Positions 1 through 7,727 of a stretch of DNA of 22,206 nt are shown piece by piece. The first letter of the stretch is position 1. Each line of letters opens with the position of its first letter. The translations under genes and the position numbers were made by a program. This stretch comes from an uncultured Veillonella sp. (GTDB taxonomy: Bacteria > Bacillota > Negativicutes > Veillonellales > Veillonellaceae): NCBI GenBank assembly GCA_900550455.1, contig URSE01000009.1, forward strand, positions 1 through 22,206. The letters are read 5' to 3'. A model generated the notes under the pieces. The model was not told the origin of the DNA and ran no database searches. It worked only from the letters and a program-made list of their open reading frames with translations.

Positions 1-1
1 G

Positions 2-283
2 CAAACTAGATCTTATAAAATTATTGAGATGTTGCAGGAGAAAATAAATGATAGAAATTTTTGGCATCATGAAGTGATGAGAATTCTTGGCGATGAGCCA
101 CTACTTGTTAGTAAAGTTGACGATAGTCGAGATGGTTTTCATGTTGAGGTTGTGGGAGATTATTTAGAAGTTCTCATGTGGATGGATAAGATTATGAATG
201 AGATGCCTTATATTCGTACCATCCCTGAAGAAATCACCTATACAGCAGCCGGTACTAAATGGAGATTTCTAATTTCAACCTAA
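2..283 (+). CDS. 3' end of an unrecognised protein gene
   Basis: The reading frame is open from the left edge of the window to a TAA at 281-283, so this is probably the C-terminal 93 residues of a longer protein. The first internal ATG (29) has no convincing ribosome binding site, which also favours a gene that begins upstream. The visible part mixes charged and aromatic residues, has no membrane segment and no cysteine, and ends in a short KWRFLIST tail. I do not recognise the family. A regulator-type C-terminal domain is possible but only a guess. A strong terminator follows 28 bases after the stop, so this is the last gene of its transcript. Confidence 0.6.
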   Translation, partial: QTRSYKIIEMLQEKINDRNFWHHEVMRILGDEPLLVSKVDDSRDGFHVEVVGDYLEVLMWMDKIMNEMPYIRTIPEEITYTAAGTKWRFLIST

Positions 284-310
284 ATTTATGGATAATTCTC
301 ATAGTTGATA

Positions 311-340
311 AAAGAGGAAGGATTTACCTTCCTCTTTTTA
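311..340 (+). terminator. Rho-independent terminator after the first gene
   Basis: A perfect 11-bp stem (AAAGAGGAAGG at 311-321 with CCTTCCTCTTT at 327-337) closes a 5-base ATTTA loop and runs into a T-tract at 335-339. It ends transcription of the left-edge gene. The stem's A-rich left side also makes it a plausible terminator in the other direction, but no minus-strand gene is near. Confidence 0.9.
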
Positions 341-479
341 TATGTCTTATATGAATTGCTTTGTTAGGAATTTCTGTCTTATTTCTAAGCTCAGTTTTCC
401 ATTTCTAAATTCTTTTCCTCCAACTCTTAATCTTCCTTTATATTTACTGGTCTCCCTTTAATTTACCCCTCATATGTAG

Positions 480-485
480 TACAAT
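480..485 (+). promoter_or_regulatory. Possible -10 box for the shikimate kinase-like gene
   Basis: TACAAT lies 36 bases before the ATG at 522 in an AT-rich stretch after a terminator, where a new promoter is needed. No good -35 is visible at the right distance, so the call is weak. The preceding stretch 341-479 holds no supported gene. It is strongly pyrimidine-rich on the plus strand (77 of 100 bases at 371-470). Confidence 0.35.
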
Positions 486-521
486 AAATAACGATATTGA
501 TTGTATTAGAAGTGGGTAAGT

Positions 522-1142
522 ATGAGTAGTGTGAAAAGAAACATTGTACTCATAGGTTCCATGGGCAGCGGTAAGTCTCACTTTGGCCGGAATTTGGCGG
601 AAAAGTTTGGCTGGCAGTTCGTGGATACGGACCGAGTACTAGAGGGACGTTACGGATTACCCATTGCTGAAATTTACCGCAAGTTAGGGGAAAAAGGTTT
701 TCGCCGAGCTGAGATGGACCTCTTAAAGAAGGTCTGCCTCTACCATGAAGCAGTCATTAGCTTTGGTGGTAATTTCCCCATAGAGATGAAGACCCTACGT
801 GGTCTTAAAAAGTATTCCTATATTATTGGTATCCGGGCGGCCAAGTACCGCATTGTGAACCGGGTTAATCGCCGAGTGGGCAAGCGACCTACCATGGACT
901 ACACCGATGTAGCGGGTTTTGTCCATACCATGATTAACCGCTGGAAGCCAGTGTATAGGAAGTGCGACTTTATTATTGATACCACCCATGGCCGCACTCA
1001 TGACTTAATCGAACGGATTAAGCAAGAGTTGGAGGCCCAGGAGGTCATCTTTAAGAAGCGCCGTCTTAATAAAGTCGGTAAATGGCAAGGCCGTAATCGT
1101 TCTGAGTCAGATGACAGTCAGGAGGCTGAAGTCATCGATTAG
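522..1142 (+). CDS. aroK: Shikimate kinase family protein
   Basis: Shikimate kinase phosphorylates shikimate at O3 using ATP, in the cytoplasmic chorismate pathway. Seen here: P-loop GSMGSGKS at residues 12-19, the DTD motif at 35-37, FRRAE at 60-64 (the conserved substrate-binding Arg), KRP at 121-123 in the lid region, and R140 with the P..Y pattern that follows in the family. The family's GGG substrate loop reads FGGN here (81-84), so the third glycine is Asn. At 206 residues it is longer than the usual 165-175, the excess being a hydrophilic tail from about 175 (basic, then acidic). The start is preceded by GTGGG. No other aromatic pathway gene is nearby. The fold is certain. Shikimate is the likely substrate, but the GGN change leaves some doubt. 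Confidence 0.78.
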   Translation: MSSVKRNIVLIGSMGSGKSHFGRNLAEKFGWQFVDTDRVLEGRYGLPIAEIYRKLGEKGFRRAEMDLLKKVCLYHEAVISFGGNFPIEMKTLRGLKKYSYIIGIRAAKYRIVNRVNRRVGKRPTMDYTDVAGFVHTMINRWKPVYRKCDFIIDTTHGRTHDLIERIKQELEAQEVIFKKRRLNKVGKWQGRNRSESDDSQEAEVID

Positions 1143-1143
1143 C

Positions 1144-1185
1144 CTGGCAGCTCTCGCATGAACCTGCCAGCTACCCTCTGGGTAG
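1144..1185 (+). terminator. Two tandem hairpins, possible weak terminator
   Basis: Directly after the kinase stop there is CTGGCAG (1144-1150) paired with CTGCCAG (1164-1170), then CTACCC (1171-1176) paired with GGGTAG (1180-1185) over a 3-base loop. No T-run follows, so intrinsic termination is doubtful. The hairpins may instead slow transcription or protect the 3' end of the kinase mRNA. The rest of the gap to 1298 holds an AT-rich TATACT (1207-1212) that could be a -10 box for the efflux operon, without a clear -35. Confidence 0.4.
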
Positions 1186-1298
1186 GAAGAGATTGTGTTA
1201 AGTTAATATACTATAAGGGACCGGTATCTTAAGGGTAGCGGTTATTTGTCTATTCTGGGGAAGTTAGGATGCTAGCTTTCACAGGGTTAGGAAGAATT

Positions 1299-2402
1299 AT
1301 GGATAGTCAGTTGATTAAAGAAAAGATTTTACATAATAAGAAGCGCATCTTGGCGGCCTGTGTAGCCATCGCTGTTATCGGTGGAGGCGTATACTATTAC
1401 CAGGCTCAAGCTGCAACTAAACAGGAACAAACCCAATACACTACGGGTAAGGTAGAGCGGGGGACTGTGGCCTCTCTTATCACTTCTACAGGGACCATCA
1501 ATCCTGTGAATTACGTCGATATTTCTACTAATATCGCCGGCAAGTTGGATTCCGTTTTGGTTAAGGAAAATGACCACGTTACTAAAGGGCAAGTCATCGC
1601 CTACATCGACCCTCGTCAATTGCAGGCATCTGTTGATGATGCCAAGGCGGCCTTAGACCAGGCTCAACTCAATGTGGACCGCTATGGGACCTTAGTCAGC
1701 CAAAATGCCATCGACCGTAAGACCTATGATGATGCGGTTACTAGCTTGGAACGAGCCCAAGCTACCTATGACCGGGCCCAAGCTAACTTGGCTGATGCCA
1801 CCATTACATCCCCTATGGATGGTTATGTCATCGGGACCCCTCTCAAGGCAGGCCAAACTATTTCCACGGGTATTTCCACCCAAATGATTATCGCCACTGT
1901 GGCGGATTTATCCCAATTGGAAATCTACCTCACTGTAGATGAAACGGATATCGGCCAAATTAAGGACGGCGCTCAAGTAGACTTTACCGTCGATTCCTTG
2001 CCAGGGAAGACCTTTACAGGCTATGTATCCCAAATTGCCAAGGGTACTAAGGGGGCCATGGGGACAACTTCTACCAGCGTAGTTTACTACACAGTGAAGG
2101 TATCTATCCCTTCGGATATTGCAAGTAACTTCTTGCCAACCATGACGGCCCGTGCTTCCATTCATGGGGAAGAGCAGAAGGATACCCTCAAGGTTCCTCT
2201 GACTGCAATCCGTACGGATAAACAAGGTGAATATGTCTACATCATCCGCGACGGTAAGCCTGTACGCCAATCTGTAACAACAGGGATTACAGGGGATAAC
2301 TCCATCCAAATTCTCAAGGGCCTCTCTGAGGGCGATGAAATCGTCGTATCCGGTGATGTAGGCGGCACGACAAAGAGTAATAACCGCATGGGTCCATTCT
2401 AG
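1299..2402 (+). CDS. macA: HlyD/MacA-type efflux adaptor (membrane fusion protein)
   Basis: Periplasmic adaptor subunit that links an inner-membrane ABC transporter to an outer-membrane channel in diderm cells. Seen: a short basic N-terminus, one membrane anchor at about residues 15-37, a lipoyl-type half motif around DSVLVKENDHVTKGQVI, a helical hairpin rich in Ala, Gln and Asp (DDAKAALDQAQLNVDRY... TYDRAQANLADA), the second lipoyl half (ATITSPMDGYVI), then a beta-barrel and a membrane-proximal domain ending near GDEIVVSGDV. The start at 1299 has AGGAAG six bases upstream and gives a normal anchor. An in-frame ATG at 1269 would add 10 residues and is less likely. The gene is followed 11 bases later by its ATPase, so this is one operon. 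Substrate unknown. Confidence 0.88.
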   Translation: MDSQLIKEKILHNKKRILAACVAIAVIGGGVYYYQAQAATKQEQTQYTTGKVERGTVASLITSTGTINPVNYVDISTNIAGKLDSVLVKENDHVTKGQVIAYIDPRQLQASVDDAKAALDQAQLNVDRYGTLVSQNAIDRKTYDDAVTSLERAQATYDRAQANLADATITSPMDGYVIGTPLKAGQTISTGISTQMIIATVADLSQLEIYLTVDETDIGQIKDGAQVDFTVDSLPGKTFTGYVSQIAKGTKGAMGTTSTSVVYYTVKVSIPSDIASNFLPTMTARASIHGEEQKDTLKVPLTAIRTDKQGEYVYIIRDGKPVRQSVTTGITGDNSIQILKGLSEGDEIVVSGDVGGTTKSNNRMGPF

Positions 2403-2413
2403 TAGGTGATGGT

Positions 2414-3139
2414 ATGGTAGATAATGAAGTTATTTCCATTAAGGGGGTCACCAAGACCTACGTTAATGGCAAGCTCAAGGTGCCTGTTTTGCACGGCATC
2501 GACTTGTCCATTAAAGAAGGGGAGTTTACCTCTATTATGGGTCCTTCGGGCTCTGGTAAGTCCACCTTCATGAACATCCTGGGTGCCCTTGACCGACCTA
2601 CATCCGGTTCCTATGTCTTAGATGGAAAAGAAGTGGCCAACTTATCTGACGATGAGCTGGCCTATGTAAGAAATAAAAAAATAGGCTTTGTATTCCAGTC
2701 CTTTAACCTCCTGTCCAAGTTGACCGCCAAGGAAAATGTAGCCCTTCCTATGGTCTATGCTGGCGTGGATAAGGCCACCCGCAATGCCCGGGCGGAAGAG
2801 CTTCTGACGGCCGTAGGCCTTGGGGAGCGTATGGATCATTTGCCAGCGGAAATGTCTGGGGGGCAACGGCAGCGGGTGGCTATCGCCCGGGCTTTGGCCA
2901 ACGACCCAGCCATTATCATGGCGGATGAACCTACGGGGAACTTGGATTCCAAGTCTACTGTTGAGGTTATGGATATCTTTATGAACCTCTACAAGCAGGG
3001 GCGGACTATCATCTTGGTTACCCATGAACCAGAGATTGCAACCTATGCATCTCGCAATGTGGTCCTAAAGGATGGTCTTATCGTAGAAGACAAGCCTAAC
3101 CATCATATGGCAGGTCTAGCAGGAGGTGCCCATGTATAA
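2414..3139 (+). CDS. macB: MacB/LolD-type ABC transporter ATPase
   Basis: Cytoplasmic ATPase of a MacB-type (mechanotransmission) ABC exporter. Seen: Walker A GPSGSGKS at residues 43-50, Q-loop Gln95, signature SGGQRQR from 148, Walker B and catalytic glutamate IIMADEP with D171-E172, D-loop NLDS, and switch His204 in VTHEP. All key residues are present. At 241 residues it is a stand-alone nucleotide-binding subunit, unlike E. coli MacB in which ATPase and permease are fused. AGGTGATGG precedes the ATG. Its 3' end overlaps the permease start by 8 bases, which suggests coupled translation. The macB symbol is by analogy of family and neighbours. The transported substrate cannot be read from the sequence. 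Confidence 0.9.
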   Translation: MVDNEVISIKGVTKTYVNGKLKVPVLHGIDLSIKEGEFTSIMGPSGSGKSTFMNILGALDRPTSGSYVLDGKEVANLSDDELAYVRNKKIGFVFQSFNLLSKLTAKENVALPMVYAGVDKATRNARAEELLTAVGLGERMDHLPAEMSGGQRQRVAIARALANDPAIIMADEPTGNLDSKSTVEVMDIFMNLYKQGRTIILVTHEPEIATYASRNVVLKDGLIVEDKPNHHMAGLAGGAHV

Positions 3140-4343
3140 AGAATCATTCCTTATGGCCTGGGCCTCTATCGTCGCCAACCGCATGCGGTCCATTTTGACT
3201 ATGCTGGGGATTATCATAGGCGTAGCTGCTGTTATCACCCTAGTCTCCATCGGTAATGGGGTGACCAAGCAGGTAACGGATTCCATTTCGTCCTTGGGCT
3301 CCAACCTCTTAATCGTCATGCCGGGAGCGCCGCGGACACCGGGTGTAAAGCCGTCTGCAGGGTCTCAAAAGTCTCTTAAGGTAGCGGACTATGAGGCTAT
3401 TGCTAAGATGGATGAGGTCAAGGAAGCGTCTCCTGTGACTAATGGTTCCTATACGGTTATTTATGAGAACCAGAACACCAATACTACCGTATCTGGCGTG
3501 GATTTATCTTATCAGGACATTAACTCCTTGACCATGAAGGATGGTCACTTCTTTACCCAGAAGCAAATCGATACTCGAGAACGGGTGGCCATCATTGGGT
3601 CTACCGTTGCTAAGAACCTCTACGGCACGGATAGCCCTATTGGAACCACCATCCGGGTTAAGAATATTCCTTTCACAGTGATTGGTGTATTGGAATCTAA
3701 GGGGTCCTCTGCGATGGGGGCTGACCAAGATGACGTCATCCTCATTCCTTATACGACAGCTATGGAACGGGTGGAAGGAAAGGACTATCTCCGGACCATC
3801 TATGTGGCTGCTAAGGACGGCACTAATATAGATCGCCTGCAAGCGGATATTGAAAACCTCCTTCGGGTTCGCCATAAGATTAAAGATCCTAACCTGGATG
3901 ACTTTAATATCACCAACATGTCTTCCATCATGAAGACAATGCAAGAAACTACTAGTACCTTAACCCTCTTCTTGGGAGCTGTAGCGGCTATCTCCCTCAT
4001 CGTAGGGGGCATTGGCATCATGAATATCATGTTAGTATCCGTTACAGAACGGACCCGGGAAATCGGGGTCCGCAAGGCCTTAGGGGCTACCTACCGGGTT
4101 ATCGTCACCCAGTTTCTTATCGAGGCTGTGGTCATCTCCCTCATGGGTGGTATTATTGGGATTATCATTGGGGTTTTGGCGGCCTATGGGATTTCCGCTG
4201 CCACTAAAATGCAGACGGTTATTTCCATACCGACCATCATCGCTTCCTTTGCTTTTTCCATGGGCATTGGTCTTATCTTCGGCCTTTATCCAGCCCAAAA
4301 GGCGGCTAAGCTCAATCCGATTGACGCCCTTCATTACGAATAA
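3132..4343 (+). CDS. MacB-type ABC transporter permease (FtsX domain)
   Basis: Membrane subunit of the same exporter, 403 residues. Topology matches MacB: one membrane helix near residues 20-42, a large periplasmic domain (about 45-270), then three helices (about 273-298, 325-358 and 365-388). The conserved FtsX motif TERTREIGVRKALGA lies after the second helix, and NPIDALHYE is the typical C-terminus. I place the start at ATG 3132 because AGGAGG at 3121-3126 sits five bases before it. The in-frame GTG at 3126 overlaps that ribosome binding site and is unlikely. The operon closes with a strong terminator. No TolC-like outer-membrane gene is in the window, so the channel must be elsewhere. Confidence 0.9.
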   Translation: MYKESFLMAWASIVANRMRSILTMLGIIIGVAAVITLVSIGNGVTKQVTDSISSLGSNLLIVMPGAPRTPGVKPSAGSQKSLKVADYEAIAKMDEVKEASPVTNGSYTVIYENQNTNTTVSGVDLSYQDINSLTMKDGHFFTQKQIDTRERVAIIGSTVAKNLYGTDSPIGTTIRVKNIPFTVIGVLESKGSSAMGADQDDVILIPYTTAMERVEGKDYLRTIYVAAKDGTNIDRLQADIENLLRVRHKIKDPNLDDFNITNMSSIMKTMQETTSTLTLFLGAVAAISLIVGGIGIMNIMLVSVTERTREIGVRKALGATYRVIVTQFLIEAVVISLMGGIIGIIIGVLAAYGISAATKMQTVISIPTIIASFAFSMGIGLIFGLYPAQKAAKLNPIDALHYE

Positions 4344-4353
4344 TAGACTACAT

Positions 4354-4410
4354 AAAATCCTAGTTGGACTAGGCTGGCCCCAGGGCTGGCTGCTTCAACT
4401 GGGATTTTTT
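4354..4410 (+). terminator. Rho-independent terminator of the efflux operon
   Basis: The arms 4354-4366 and 4396-4408 pair over 13 bp with one G-U, enclosing a GC-rich inner segment that can itself fold (GCCC with GGGC). The right arm ends in TTTTTT (4405-4410). Confidence 0.9.
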
Positions 4411-4467
4411 ACTTGCGATGTACATTAAAAGGACTATTTTTTATTAGTTTTCTAAAGGCCTCTGGTG

Positions 4468-4473
4468 TACAAT
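4468..4473 (+). promoter_or_regulatory. Probable -10 box for the thioesterase gene
   Basis: TACAAT, preceded by GGTG, lies 28 bases before the ATG at 4502 and downstream of a terminator. The expected -35 position is AT-rich but not a clear match. A strong AAGGAGGG ribosome binding site follows at 4487-4494. Confidence 0.5.
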
Positions 4474-4501
4474 AGACCTAGATATAAGGAGGGTACATTC
4501 C

Positions 4502-4951
4502 ATGGATACATTAGTTACCTGGTTCCGTCAGTGGATTAAGGAAGATAATTTTAAGTGGACAAACGATATGGACCTAGTAGATGCGAGTCCTGGGCACATT
4601 GAGTGTCTCTTTCATACCCATGGAGAACACGCTAATTTCCGTGGCGACCTCCACGGCGGCGTATCAGTGACCTTTGCTGACACTCTTATGGGGGTCTGTG
4701 CGGCTACTCTAGGTAAGTCTGCTGCTACCATAACCTTGGATGCTAACTATGTAAAAGCTGGCATCGCTGGTGATACTTTGCGGGGCGTGGTTAACGTCGA
4801 TCATGATGGCCGTAAAATCATCGTTATGAATGCCCACATTTATGATTCTGTGGGCGATGTCATTACCATGGTAAGAGGTACCTTCTATGCCTTAAAGCCC
4901 TTCGATTTACCAGATTTGCCTTGGATGGTTCTCAATCAGAAGGACCGGTAA
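4502..4951 (+). CDS. PaaI-type hotdog-fold thioesterase
   Basis: Probable acyl-CoA (or related acyl thioester) hydrolase in the cytoplasm. The 149 residues show the hotdog signature: NFRGDLHGG at 45-53 followed by D60 in FAD, then the long strand ATITLDANYVKAG and a second strand region around GRKIIVMNAHIYD. The HGG motif and the downstream Asp fit the PaaI/YdiI-like families. Length is normal. It has its own ribosome binding site AAGGAGGG and promoter-like element and appears to be a single-gene unit. The acyl substrate cannot be predicted. A structural hotdog relative without that activity is the main alternative. Confidence 0.82.
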   Translation: MDTLVTWFRQWIKEDNFKWTNDMDLVDASPGHIECLFHTHGEHANFRGDLHGGVSVTFADTLMGVCAATLGKSAATITLDANYVKAGIAGDTLRGVVNVDHDGRKIIVMNAHIYDSVGDVITMVRGTFYALKPFDLPDLPWMVLNQKDR

Positions 4952-4959
4952 GCCTCGAT

Positions 4960-4985
4960 AGCCTGACTACACCTGTAGGCGGGCT
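4960..4985 (+). terminator. Weak hairpin after the thioesterase gene
   Basis: CTACA (4967-4971) pairs with TGTAG (4974-4978), extended across an internal loop by AGCC (4960-4963) with GGCT (4982-4985). ATTTGTAT follows, which is a poor T-run. It is a weak or leaky terminator at best, so some transcription may enter the MFS-pncB-nadE cluster. Confidence 0.35.
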
Positions 4986-5027
4986 ATTTGTATAGGTGCG
5001 TAAGCTGTTACTAAAGGGGGTGAGGGC

Positions 5028-6260
5028 ATGGATAAGCTAGTGGAGAGAAGTCATAAAACCATGCATTGGCGGGCTCTGGTCTACCTCTTGGCGGTTATAC
5101 AAATGGGGGCGGGCTCTATCATCATTGGAGTCCTTTCCTTTATCCCTCTCTTTATTCAGGATTTAGGCGTAGCTGACCAAGGGGCTGCTGCCACATGGGC
5201 TGGCCTAGTGGCCGGCGTGACCCCTCTGATGGTGGCCCTGTCGGCGCCTTTCTGGTCACGCAAGGCCCACCAATATGGACCTAAGCCCATTATGATGGGC
5301 ATCCTGATTACACTGGGCCTAGCCACCTTTGCGGCAGCCTTTGCCCAGTCGCCTGGCCAGCTCTTAGTCTGTCGGACCATTCAAGGCCTAGTGGGAGGCT
5401 ATGTTCCTATCGGTCTTCTCATCATCACCTGGATGGTTCCCGAAGACCATGTAGACTGGGCCATGGGGACCTATCAGGCCTCTCTGGTCATGGGTTTGGT
5501 CATGGGCCCCCTCATGGGTGGCCTTGTTGCCGACCATTTTGGCTATCGGGCACCATTTGTCTTCTTCGCCCTAGTGGCTGGTCTCTGCCTCTTGGCCCTC
5601 TGGGCCTTCTTGCCATCCATACCCGGCAAGGGTAAGCAGGAGGAGACCAATTCTACCCTAGGCAACCTCAAGTATTTCTTGGGTATCAAGAGGGTCCGAC
5701 TCTTAGTCTTTATGCAGTTTCTCTGTAATTTTGGGCTGACCGGCATTGGACCTATCTTGCCCCTCTACATAAAAAACTATATGTCTGTAGACCCTAATCT
5801 AATAGCAACCATTGTGGGCCTTATCATCTTTTCGGCGGGGATCGCATCGGCTGTAGCCTCTTTTAATGTAGGGCGCATCAGTCAGCGATTTCCTCGGCGA
5901 TCCATCCTTATGGTGGCTACCCTAGGAGTGGGTTTTACCTTTATCCTCCAATACCTCATGTGGGACATTTGGGGCCTAGGCTTCTTTAGGGCCTTAACGG
6001 GTATATTTATGGGATTAGTCATGCCGGTGGCTAATGTCCTCATCGGTCAGGCTGTTATCCCAGACAAGCGGGGCCTGGTCTTTGGTGCCGTGTCCTCCGT
6101 AGTGATGATGGGCAATGTGGTAGGGCCTTTTGCATCGGGTCTCATTGCTAATATCTTTGGCTACAGCGCCGTCTTTTGGACTACCGCCTTGGCCTTCTTT
6201 GCTGCATGCTACTTAATTTCTCGACAAGATAAGGAGACTTCAAATCATGCTAACGCGTAA
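5028..6260 (+). CDS. MFS transporter, DHA1-like
   Basis: Inner-membrane secondary transporter with about 12 hydrophobic segments over 410 residues, split into two six-helix halves by a hydrophilic loop near residues 205-215 (GKGKQEETNS). A motif A-like loop (FWSRKAHQYGPKP) follows the second helix, and the motif C-like GPLMGGLVADHFGYR follows helix five. Motif C is typical of proton-coupled drug antiporters. GGGGGTGAG precedes the ATG. The 3' end overlaps pncB by 14 bases, so the gene is likely co-translated with NAD salvage genes. By family it resembles multidrug exporters. By context a role in handling nicotinate or a related compound is possible, which is inference only. Confidence 0.85.
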   Translation: MDKLVERSHKTMHWRALVYLLAVIQMGAGSIIIGVLSFIPLFIQDLGVADQGAAATWAGLVAGVTPLMVALSAPFWSRKAHQYGPKPIMMGILITLGLATFAAAFAQSPGQLLVCRTIQGLVGGYVPIGLLIITWMVPEDHVDWAMGTYQASLVMGLVMGPLMGGLVADHFGYRAPFVFFALVAGLCLLALWAFLPSIPGKGKQEETNSTLGNLKYFLGIKRVRLLVFMQFLCNFGLTGIGPILPLYIKNYMSVDPNLIATIVGLIIFSAGIASAVASFNVGRISQRFPRRSILMVATLGVGFTFILQYLMWDIWGLGFFRALTGIFMGLVMPVANVLIGQAVIPDKRGLVFGAVSSVVMMGNVVGPFASGLIANIFGYSAVFWTTALAFFAACYLISRQDKETSNHANA

Positions 6261-7695
6261 CGAATGGAATGAAACCATGCTCATGGACCTTTATGAATTG
6301 ACCATGGCTAATGGTTATTGGGCGGGTGGCCACAGCCAAGACTTAGTAGCCTTTGATGTCTTCTTCCGCAAGAATCCCGATCATGGTGGCTATGCTATCT
6401 TTGCCGGATTAGAACAGGTCTTAGTCTACTTGGAAAACCTTCGTTTTTCAGACCAGGACATAGCTTATATTCGGAGTCTGAATCTCTTTCCTGACAGCTT
6501 TTTATCCTACCTTAAAGACTTTTCCTTCAAGGGGGATGTCTATGCCTTTCCAGAAGGCTCTATCATCTATCCCAATGAGCCGATTATGACCATCGTGGCT
6601 CCTTTGATTGATGCGCAAATCATAGAAACCTTTGTGTTGACACAAATTAACCATCAATCCCTCATAGCAACCAAGGCCGCCCGTGTGGTTCGGGCTGCTA
6701 AGGGGAGGGCCGTAGCCGATTTTGGGGCCCGCCGTGCTCATAATGTGGATGCTGCTGTTTATGGGGCGCGGGCTGCCTATATTGGGGGTGTGAACTCCAC
6801 AGCTACGGTCCTTGCAGGCCAAGCCTTTGGGATTCCTGTATCTGGTACAATGGCTCATTCTTGGGTTATGTACCATGATTCTGAATATGAAGCCTTCAAG
6901 GCCTATGCAGAACTCTATCCTGATAATGTAGTCCTTTTAGTGGATACTTATGATGTGCTTCATTCCGGCATTCCCAATGCTATTAAGGTCGCTCAGGAGG
7001 TCTTAGTCCCTATGGGCAAACGCCTTAAAGGGATTCGCTTAGATTCTGGCGATTTGGCCTACCTATCTAAAAAAGCGCGGATCATGCTAGATCAAGCAGG
7101 CCTTCAAGATGCTATTATTGTGGCGTCCAATTCCTTAGATGAGGCCACTATTACCTCCCTCTTAGACCAAGATGCAAAGATTGATGCCTTTGGTGTAGGG
7201 GAGCGGATGATTACAGCTAAATCTGACCCTGTATTTGGTGCGGTCTATAAGATTGCTGCTGTTCATAAGAATGGTCAATGGGAACCCCGTATTAAAGTAT
7301 CTGAATCGGTAGAAAAAATTACCAACCCAGGCCTTAAGAAGGTCTACCGCATCTATGGGGAAGATGGTCATGCGGTGGCGGAACTCATAGCTGGTCGTCA
7401 AGAAACGGTCGATCTATCTCAGCCGTATGCTTATGTAGACCCGGAAAAACCATGGAAGACACTATCCTTTGAAAAGTGTACCTATAAGGAAATGCTCCGT
7501 CTGGTGGTTAAGGATGGGGTGCGACTCTTACCTCATATCCCACTAGAAGAAATCCGATCCTATGTGAAGGTTCAATTAGAACATGAAATTTGGGATGAAG
7601 AACAACGATTCTATAATCCTCATAAACACTACCTAGATATGAGTCCATCCTACTACCAGGAAAAGATGGAACTCTTGCACAAGATTGGTCGCTAG
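6247..7695 (+). CDS. pncB: Nicotinate phosphoribosyltransferase
   Basis: Converts nicotinate and PRPP, with ATP, to nicotinate mononucleotide, the entry step of Preiss-Handler NAD salvage. Seen: the N-terminal family motif MDLYELTMANGYW (13-25), ARRAH at 161-165, the GTMAH motif with H204 (the phosphorylated histidine position in the family), and the phosphate-binding RLDSGDL around 264-270. At 482 residues it matches the longer bacterial form, and the C-terminal part (about 360-482) is intact. AAGGAGA lies about 11 bases before the ATG, inside the end of the MFS gene. nadE follows after 32 bases, so the three genes form one transcription unit. Confidence 0.95.
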   Translation: MLTRNEWNETMLMDLYELTMANGYWAGGHSQDLVAFDVFFRKNPDHGGYAIFAGLEQVLVYLENLRFSDQDIAYIRSLNLFPDSFLSYLKDFSFKGDVYAFPEGSIIYPNEPIMTIVAPLIDAQIIETFVLTQINHQSLIATKAARVVRAAKGRAVADFGARRAHNVDAAVYGARAAYIGGVNSTATVLAGQAFGIPVSGTMAHSWVMYHDSEYEAFKAYAELYPDNVVLLVDTYDVLHSGIPNAIKVAQEVLVPMGKRLKGIRLDSGDLAYLSKKARIMLDQAGLQDAIIVASNSLDEATITSLLDQDAKIDAFGVGERMITAKSDPVFGAVYKIAAVHKNGQWEPRIKVSESVEKITNPGLKKVYRIYGEDGHAVAELIAGRQETVDLSQPYAYVDPEKPWKTLSFEKCTYKEMLRLVVKDGVRLLPHIPLEEIRSYVKVQLEHEIWDEEQRFYNPHKHYLDMSPSYYQEKMELLHKIGR

Positions 7696-7727
7696 GCGGT
7701 CACTATACCCATTAGAAAGGATCTTGT

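Noticed and set aside
1269..1298. Alternative start giving a 10-residue longer MacA
   Set aside because: ATG 1299 has a better spaced AGGAAG, and the longer form adds residues (LAFTGLGRI) before the usual short basic N-terminus.
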